Of a DNA stretch of 42,493 bases, positions 38,448 through 42,493 are shown in pieces. The DNA is from JAEUSE01 sp964648985. GTDB taxonomy: Bacteria > Patescibacteriota > Doudnabacteria > UBA920. Position numbers and translations under genes: made by a program. The stretch covers positions 1-42,493 of the forward strand of contig CAZYMS010000011.1 in the NCBI GenBank assembly GCA_964648985.1. Reading direction: 5' to 3'. Under the pieces are notes generated by a model. It worked only from the letters and a program-made list of their open reading frames with translations. It did not search any database and was not told the DNA's origin. Within the stretch, counting starts at the first letter, position 1, and every line of letters starts with the position of its first letter.

Positions 38448-40130
38448 ATGTCGAAGATTGTAAAAAAAGGTTTTGCGGCCAAAATGGCCATTATGAATGG
38501 TGTGAATATTGCAGCAGATGCAATTAAGGTAACTCTAGGTCCTACAGGCAAAGCGGTTATTTTAGATAAAGGTTTTGGTAGTCCAATTATTTCGGACGAC
38601 GGTGTAACCGTGGCCAAAGAAATAGACCTGGAAGATAAGTTCGAAAATATTGGTGCGAGTCTTATTCAAGAAGTTGCCAACAAGACCAATGAACTTGCTG
38701 GGGATGGTACCACTACTGCAACTGTTTTAGCTCAAAAAATGATTGAACAGGGCTTTGAGGCTGCAGCAATTGCTCCCGCACATGCCAATAGCATAAAACG
38801 CGGTATGGATTCCGCGGTGCGCTTTGTAGTTGAGCAGCTCACCAGCGTAAGCAAGAAAATTAGCACAAAAGAAGAAATAGAGCAGGTCGCTACCATTTCT
38901 TCCCTCGATCCTGTGGTAGGTAAGCTCATTGCTGAAATAATGGATGAGGTGGGTAAGGATGGTGTTATTACTGTAGAAGAAGGCCAAACTATTGGTCTTG
39001 AAAAAGAAGTGGTAAAGGGTATGCGTTTTGATAAAGGCTTCGTATCCCCCTATATGATGTCTGACACTGCACGCATGGAAGCAGTCTGGGAAGACCCATA
39101 CATTTTAATTACCGATAAAAAGGTTTCCAGTGTCCAGGAAGTTTTGCCTCTCTTGGAAAAAGTAGCACAAAGTGGTAAGAAAGATTTGGTTATTATTGCC
39201 GAAGATGTAGAGGGTGAGGCGCTTACTACATTCATTCTGAATAAACTTCGTGGTACCTTTAATGTGCTTGCTGTAAAGGCTCCCGGGTTTGGTGACCGCC
39301 GCAAAGAAATGCTCATGGATATAGCAGTGCTTACCGGTGGGCAGGTTATAACCGAAGACCTTGGTTTTAAGTTAGATAAAACTGAGCTTGAGCAGCTGGG
39401 CCGTGCTCGTAAAGTAATTGCCACTAAAGAGTTTACTACTATAGTCGATGGCCATGGTGATAAAGTTGCTATTGAGTCCCGCGTGAATCAAATTAAAGGC
39501 GAACACGCCAATTCTACAAGCGACTACGATAAGGAGAAGCTGCAAGAGCGCATTGCACGTCTTTCCGGCGGTGTTGGTGTAATAAAAGTTGGTGCTTTCA
39601 CAGAAACAGAAATGAAAGCTAAAAAGTTTAAGATCGAGGATGCGCTCAATGCGACTAAAGCCGCTGTAGAAGAGGGTATTGTTGCTGGTGGCGGCGCAGC
39701 TTTGGCTCGTATCGCTCCAAAACTTGATGGGTTTGGTAAGGACATGTCCTTTATAGAGCGCGCTGGTGTGAAAGTTGTGCGCAGTGCTCTTGAAGCCCCG
39801 CTTCGCCAAATCGCTACTAATGCTGGTATAGAACCAACCCCAATTATTTCTTACATCCAGACATCTGCAGATAATTATTGCGGATATGACTTCTCTAAAT
39901 ACCAGGATGAAAGCTGGGAAGGTGGTAAGGTTCAGGACATGATGCACGCAGGCATTGTAGACCCGGTAAAAGTTACTCGTCTGGCACTTGAAAATGCAGT
40001 GTCTGTTGCCTCTACTTTGGTAACCACAGAAGCAATAGTAGTAGATAAGCCAGAGCCAAAAACTGCTGGTCCAGAAGCCGGTGGTATGGGCGGAATGGGC
40101 ATGGGTGGTATGGGCGGAATGGGATACTAG
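38448..40130 (+). CDS. groEL: Chaperonin GroEL
   Basis: ATP-driven folding chamber. Nucleotide-site blocks: TLGPTGKAVILDKGFGSP, DGVTVAKEIDLEDKFENIGA and AGDGTTTATVLA. Later come VVAGGGAAL-type EEGIVAGGGAAL and NAVSVASTLVTTEAIV. The C-terminus is the flexible GGM repeat (GGMGGMGMGGMGGMGY). 560 residues, full length. ATG 38448 (MSKIVKKGF) is chosen; the frame is open 18 codons upstream but family members start here. Co-transcribed with groES. Confidence 0.98.
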   Translation: MSKIVKKGFAAKMAIMNGVNIAADAIKVTLGPTGKAVILDKGFGSPIISDDGVTVAKEIDLEDKFENIGASLIQEVANKTNELAGDGTTTATVLAQKMIEQGFEAAAIAPAHANSIKRGMDSAVRFVVEQLTSVSKKISTKEEIEQVATISSLDPVVGKLIAEIMDEVGKDGVITVEEGQTIGLEKEVVKGMRFDKGFVSPYMMSDTARMEAVWEDPYILITDKKVSSVQEVLPLLEKVAQSGKKDLVIIAEDVEGEALTTFILNKLRGTFNVLAVKAPGFGDRRKEMLMDIAVLTGGQVITEDLGFKLDKTELEQLGRARKVIATKEFTTIVDGHGDKVAIESRVNQIKGEHANSTSDYDKEKLQERIARLSGGVGVIKVGAFTETEMKAKKFKIEDALNATKAAVEEGIVAGGGAALARIAPKLDGFGKDMSFIERAGVKVVRSALEAPLRQIATNAGIEPTPIISYIQTSADNYCGYDFSKYQDESWEGGKVQDMMHAGIVDPVKVTRLALENAVSVASTLVTTEAIVVDKPEPKTAGPEAGGMGGMGMGGMGGMGY

Positions 40131-40171
40131 AAAATACAAAAGGTAGGAATTGTAGAATTCTGAACTTAAGA

Positions 40172-40210
40172 AAGACTGTCGCAAGCGTAGGTGCTAGCGA
40201 CAGTCTTTTG
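40172..40210. terminator. Bidirectional terminator between groEL and the receiver-like gene
   Basis: AAGACTGTCGC (40172-40182) pairs perfectly with GCGACAGTCTT (40197-40207); TTTT on the plus strand, TTTC on the minus. Confidence 0.8.
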
Positions 40211-40223
40211 GTTGTAGTGTCTT

Positions 40224-40658
40224 TTAGGGGCTTACGATAGATTGCGCCTGCTGCAAGGCGCTAATAATTCCGCTCTTATTAAGAATGCTATCTTTGAAAA
40301 CGACCGTACATTGTAAGGGTGTTAGTGAGCGCGCAGCGGCTCTTTCAAAGTAGCTTTTTTCAATAAGCACTATTATGGGCATGCTGGGAAAGGTGCTCCG
40401 TAGCTTCGAGATAATTTTTTTCTCTGTTTCGGACCATATTGTGCAGCAGTAGATTATAGCATCTGGCTTCTTTTTAGCAGTCCATGATGCTATGGTATCA
40501 TGGGGCTCCATTGATGAGACGTCGATGGGATTTGTTTTTTCCCATTGCATAATGCTGTGTAGCCAGTCTTGCGTTTGTGCCGAAGCATAAACCAGGAACA
40601 GGCTATCGTCATCGTCTGGGCGGGGCGCTTGGCGAATAAGCTCACTTTTATGAGACAC
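40224..40658 (-). CDS. SD-led response-regulator-receiver-like protein (144 aa)
   Basis: The middle reads PDAIIYCCTIWSETEKKIISKLRSTF then MPIIVLIEKSYFERAAA...VVFKDSIL, the strand-helix rhythm of a CheY-type receiver with a terminal VxxK-like Lys. The phospho-acceptor Asp at the end of strand 3 is missing (IIYCC), so it would be a pseudo-receiver; this family call is tentative. The start is GTG 40658, with AGGAGG eight bases upstream. It has its own promoter at 40716-40744 and shares a bidirectional terminator with groEL. Partner and function unknown. Confidence 0.6.
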   Translation of the reverse strand: MSHKSELIRQAPRPDDDDSLFLVYASAQTQDWLHSIMQWEKTNPIDVSSMEPHDTIASWTAKKKPDAIIYCCTIWSETEKKIISKLRSTFPSMPIIVLIEKSYFERAAARSLTPLQCTVVFKDSILNKSGIISALQQAQSIVSP

Positions 40659-40715
40659 GTTTTGTTCCTCCTAAGAATTGGTCTCGTGTAGGAATACCTT
40701 AGCAGATATTGAAAA

Positions 40716-40744
40716 ATTTTAAAAATTGCTCGTATTTAAAACAA
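40716..40744 (-). promoter_or_regulatory. Promoter of the receiver-like gene
   Basis: Minus strand: TTGTTT, 17 bases, TAAAAT. Divergent from the promoter at 40764. Confidence 0.5.
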
Positions 40745-40763
40745 ATAATTTTATGACAGAGTA

Positions 40764-40815
40764 TTGACATAACAGCAAGAAAGGCGTAGAATACTGTTTC
40801 AACATCAAAAACAGT
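40764..40815 (+). promoter_or_regulatory. Strong promoter with operator-like inverted repeat at the start site
   Basis: TTGACA (40764-40769), 17 bases, TAGAAT (40787-40792). ACTGTTT (40793-40799), nine bases, AAACAGT (40809-40815) is a perfect inverted repeat covering the start near 40799, like the CIRCE arrangement. It suggests a repressed RNA or leader. Confidence 0.65.
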
Positions 40816-41000
40816 ACCAACTCACAAAACACGCCCATAAAGAAGCGCGTTTTTTGTTTCTCCGGGGTAGGGAAGTTTTGTAACTACCAGCGGTGCTCAT
40901 GCTCCTGATTCCGTATCGCACGGATTGGGGGCGCTATAAAAGTCGCGAGAAGTCAGGGTAATATTACATGGCCCTATGGACTCTCTTCGCGGCTTTTTTG
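40799..41000 (+). ncRNA. Structured RNA locus of about 200 nt, family not recognised
   Basis: No convincing gene, but there is a series of hairpins. AAACACGC/GCGCGTTT (40827-40852) has a T6 tail and is an early terminator. GGTAG/CTACC spans 40866-40888. A nested stem at 40889-40936 has TCCGT/ACGGA and GCTCC/GGGGGC. A large terminator-like stem covers 40938-40998 (CGCG/CGCG, AGGG/CCCT, T6). A 20-codon ORF (40899-40961) runs into the last stem. It could be one RNA with an attenuator or two short RNAs. rpmF has its own promoter downstream at 41096. Confidence 0.5.
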
Positions 41001-41002
41001 TA

Positions 41003-41064
41003 TGTGGCAAAAATGCCACTGTCTACGAATCTACGAATGAGACGAATCTGCGAATGACACGAAT
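41003..41064. repeat. GTGGCA hairpin and ACGAATCT word repeat
   Basis: GTGGCA-AAAA-TGCCAC forms a small hairpin. It is followed by tandem words (CTACGAAT, CTACGAAT, GACGAATCTGCGAATGACACGAAT) without a complementary arm. Confidence 0.5.
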
Positions 41065-41095
41065 CAATCCCAGAGCGGGTCAATGGGAACGGTAT

Positions 41096-41124
41096 TTGAC
41101 CAAATGGGTGAATTTCCTTATAAT
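41096..41124 (+). promoter_or_regulatory. rpmF-nusB promoter
   Basis: TTGACC, 17 bases, TATAAT. Start near 41131; leader about 65 nt containing the TTAATTC word repeat. Confidence 0.8.
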
Positions 41125-41150
41125 TCCATTGAATTTACCGGATTGATCTT

Positions 41151-41183
41151 TTTACTTAATTCGTAATTCTACATTCTTAATTC
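41151..41183. repeat. TTAATTC word repeat, copy 2
   Basis: Near-copy of 35206-35238; lies 12 bases before the rpmF ATG. Confidence 0.6.
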
Positions 41184-41195
41184 TACATTTTTCCA

Positions 41196-41366
41196 ATGGG
41201 TGTTCCAAAGAAACATAAGACACGTTCAGGTCGCAATCAGCGCCGCAGTCACCATGCTCTTAAGCCTGTTCAGGCTGCGACCTGTAAGAATTGTGGTCAG
41301 CCCACAAAGCCCCACTTACCATGCCCAAATTGCGGTTACTATAAAGGCCGCAAGGTCACTAAGTAA
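41196..41366 (+). CDS. rpmF: 50S ribosomal protein L32
   Basis: 56-residue ribosomal protein. It starts MGVPKKHKTRSGRNQRRSHH, the typical basic L32 N-terminus. Zinc-ribbon Cys pairs CKNCGQPTKPHLPCPNC follow (the zinc-binding form), and it ends YYKGRKVTK. ATG 41196 has no SD. A good promoter lies 72 bases upstream and nusB follows after a palindromic array, so the two are probably co-transcribed. Confidence 0.96.
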   Translation: MGVPKKHKTRSGRNQRRSHHALKPVQAATCKNCGQPTKPHLPCPNCGYYKGRKVTK

Positions 41367-41456
41367 TAGTAGCTTACTAGCTGTCAGCTTTCTAGCTTCC
41401 TAGGAGATTAATCTCTAAAGCTAGGAAGCTAAAAAGCTAGCTTGCTAAGAAGCTAA
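41363..41456. repeat. Palindromic word-array element G (AAGCTAG type)
   Basis: TAGCTTCCTAG and CTAGGAAGCTA are exact complements around GAGATTAATCTC (itself palindromic). More AGCTT/AAGCT words extend both sides. It ends three bases before the nusB ATG, leaving no room for an SD. Confidence 0.75.
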
Positions 41457-41459
41457 AAA

Positions 41460-41894
41460 ATGGCCAATCGTCATCTATCTAGAACAGTTGCAATGCAGAC
41501 TCTTTTTGAGTGGGACTTCAACGCTCGTGAACAGTCTTTAGATGGCCTTATTGAGCTCAATCTAGAACAATTCGCACCAGGAATGGAAGATCATGCCTTT
41601 GTGAAAAGTTTAGTGAACGGAGTGGTTGAGCACCTAACAGAGATTGACGAAATTATAATGGCTACTGCACCTGAGTGGCCCATTGAGCAAATTAGCAGCG
41701 TAGACAGGAGCGTTCTACGACTCGGTATATACGAGCTTGAATTCTTAAAAGAGGTGCCGCCTAAAGTTGCTATAAACGAGGCAGTTGAGCTCGCTAAAAC
41801 ATTTGGTGGGGAAACCAGTGGGAAGTTCGTAAACGGGGTACTCGGTACGTTGTATAAAAAATTGTTTCCAACTGAGTCTGCTCAGGCAGAGTAA
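41460..41894 (+). CDS. nusB: Transcription antitermination factor NusB
   Basis: RNA-binding antitermination factor for rRNA transcription. The all-helical family blocks are visible: SRTVAMQTLFEWDF, FVKSLVNGVVEHLTEID, WPIEQISSVDRSVLRLGIYEL, VPPKVAINEAVELAKTFGGETSGKFVNGVLG. 144 residues, normal length. ATG 41460 directly follows the word-array palindrome. It is transcribed with rpmF and ends at the hairpin at 41901. Confidence 0.96.
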   Translation: MANRHLSRTVAMQTLFEWDFNAREQSLDGLIELNLEQFAPGMEDHAFVKSLVNGVVEHLTEIDEIIMATAPEWPIEQISSVDRSVLRLGIYELEFLKEVPPKVAINEAVELAKTFGGETSGKFVNGVLGTLYKKLFPTESAQAE

Positions 41895-41900
41895 GAATAG

Positions 41901-41937
41901 AGAAGCACTATTGCATACGCATGGTGCTTTTATTTTA
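41901..41937 (+). terminator. Terminator after nusB
   Basis: AAGCAC and GTGCTT pair around an inner ATGC-rich loop, then TTATTTT. Confidence 0.72.
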
Positions 41938-41958
41938 CCCAGAAACTTTTCCACAGCG

Positions 41959-41987
41959 TTTAAAACTCCGCTTATTTGTGCTATGCT
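41959..41987 (+). promoter_or_regulatory. Promoter of the HU gene
   Basis: TTTAAA, 17 bases, TATGCT with extended TGC before it. Leader about 40 nt. Confidence 0.6.
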
Positions 41988-42034
41988 ATATATAACCTTA
42001 AGTCCACTTATGTGGCTTACTCTGAAAGGACTCT

Positions 42035-42382
42035 ATGTCTATGAATAAACTTGAACTTACTGAAATTTTGGCTGCCCGCCTTTCTATTACCCATAGCGAG
42101 GCAGAACGAATGCTTAATACCCTTATTAACATTGTATACGAGCAGCTTCGCAGTGGGGAGAAAGTAAACATTTCCGGCTTTGGCCAATTTAGTGTTTCTC
42201 ATCGCGCTCCTCGTATAGGTGTAAATCCACGACAGCCAACTCAGAAAATTCAAATCCCTGAGCTCAACACCCCCAAGTTCAAAGCTGGTGAAGCATTCAA
42301 GGCCGCAGTAAAGCTACGTAAATCAGCCAGTGCTCCTGCACCAGATATGAGCACACCTCCAAGCTCGCCATCTTCGTTCTAG
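42035..42382 (+). CDS. HU/IHF-family DNA-binding protein
   Basis: Dimeric nucleoid protein that bends DNA. LTEILAARLSITHSEAERML and the signature VNISGFGQFSVSHRAPRIGVNPRQPTQKIQIPE, with the Pro of the beta-arm in the NPR turn, define the family. The core is about 90 residues, followed by a Ser/Pro/Ala tail (about 97-115) not found in E. coli HU. ATG 42035 is used, ATG 42041 is an alternative. It has its own promoter and a strong terminator, so it is a monocistronic unit. HU versus IHF cannot be settled here. Confidence 0.95.
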   Translation: MSMNKLELTEILAARLSITHSEAERMLNTLINIVYEQLRSGEKVNISGFGQFSVSHRAPRIGVNPRQPTQKIQIPELNTPKFKAGEAFKAAVKLRKSASAPAPDMSTPPSSPSSF

Positions 42383-42403
42383 ATGTATATCTAAACCAAA
42401 CTA

Positions 42404-42435
42404 ATCAAAAACTCTCCATATGGAGAGTTTTTGAT
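42404..42435 (+). terminator. Terminator after the HU gene
   Basis: Perfect 32-base palindrome centred on CCATATGG, with AAAAACTCTC and GAGAGTTTTT arms. Confidence 0.85.
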
Positions 42436-42493
42436 TTTGCCCGCTGTCGCAAGGCTATGGCGCGCAGACTTCTTGTCGGATGATATATTAAAA

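Noticed and set aside
39372..40184. 270-codon open frame antisense to groEL
   Set aside because: It lies fully opposite a certain gene, is Cys/His/Tyr-rich without a domain, and has no promoter or SD; a shadow frame.
40799..41000. tmRNA, SRP RNA or RNase P RNA
   Set aside because: None of their hallmark sequences (tRNA-like ends with tag ORF, GGAAGCAGC-type SRP loop, P4 consensus) was seen.
41026..41064. CRISPR-like tandem repeat
   Set aside because: Units are 8-12 bases and contiguous, with no spacers and no cas genes nearby.

Overview
The window reads as a compact, gene-dense bacterial chromosome segment of the Candidate Phyla Radiation (Patescibacteria, most likely Parcubacteria/Paceibacteria). 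The reasons are inferential: very short intergenic spaces; core genes that mostly start without a Shine-Dalgarno (SD) site; a ribonucleotide reductase large chain with two N-terminal ATP-cones and a CxxC tail; an extra-long NDK; a short Rel; a DprA/ComEC/pilin competence set; and small membrane proteins with no recognised family. The standard code is used (TGA is a stop, e.g. at 35567-35569). No IS element, phage module, rRNA or CRISPR array was seen.

Layout. 1-5.9 kb: an unknown membrane protein, an rRNA-type methyltransferase, tRNA-Lys with a duplicated 3' end, a type IV pilin-like protein, a NUDIX protein and topA. 6-13.3 kb: two small SD-led genes, a CapA-like phosphoesterase, dprA, a strong stand-alone non-coding RNA candidate, pth, a DnaJ-zinc-finger-like membrane protein, der and an LCP-family ligase. 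13.6-20 kb: tRNA-Val, lepB, a catalytically degenerate HisRS-like protein, a HIT protein, rpsU, yqeY, ftsA and ftsZ. 20-25 kb: nrdR-nrdA-nrdB with NrdR-box-like sites. 25-30.5 kb: a DUF642-like surface protein, hisS behind a histidine-rich leader peptide and attenuator, comEC, a cyclophilin and ndk. 30.6-37.8 kb: SD-led orphan genes interleaved with rel, mutM, a nucleotidyltransferase-like gene and a methyltransferase, plus a 42-codon membrane-protein gene. 38-42.5 kb: groES-groEL behind a variant CIRCE operator, a receiver-like orphan, a structured RNA locus, rpmF, nusB and an HU protein.

How the genes work together. Cell division (ftsA-ftsZ), dNTP synthesis under NrdR, translation and ribosome function (tRNAs, S21, L32, Pth, Der, HisRS, NusB), DNA uptake (pilin, DprA, ComEC), envelope building (LCP, CapA-like, LepB), stress (Rel, GroESL, MutM) and nucleotide balance (NDK, NUDIX).

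The most notable non-textbook signals are: (1) a 19-residue leader peptide with four His codons, followed by mutually exclusive antiterminator and terminator hairpins, directly before hisS; (2) an RNA of about 190 nt with a near-consensus promoter, a closed multi-branch fold and a terminator at 9165-9358; (3) a second structured, operator-controlled RNA locus at 40764-41000; (4) a family of long imperfect palindromes built from short repeated words in at least seven intergenic gaps, with similar words inserted in-frame into four protein genes; (5) a set of SD-led orphan genes, several with their own promoter and terminator, set between SD-less housekeeping genes. All promoter, fold and family calls were made by eye; no searches were run.
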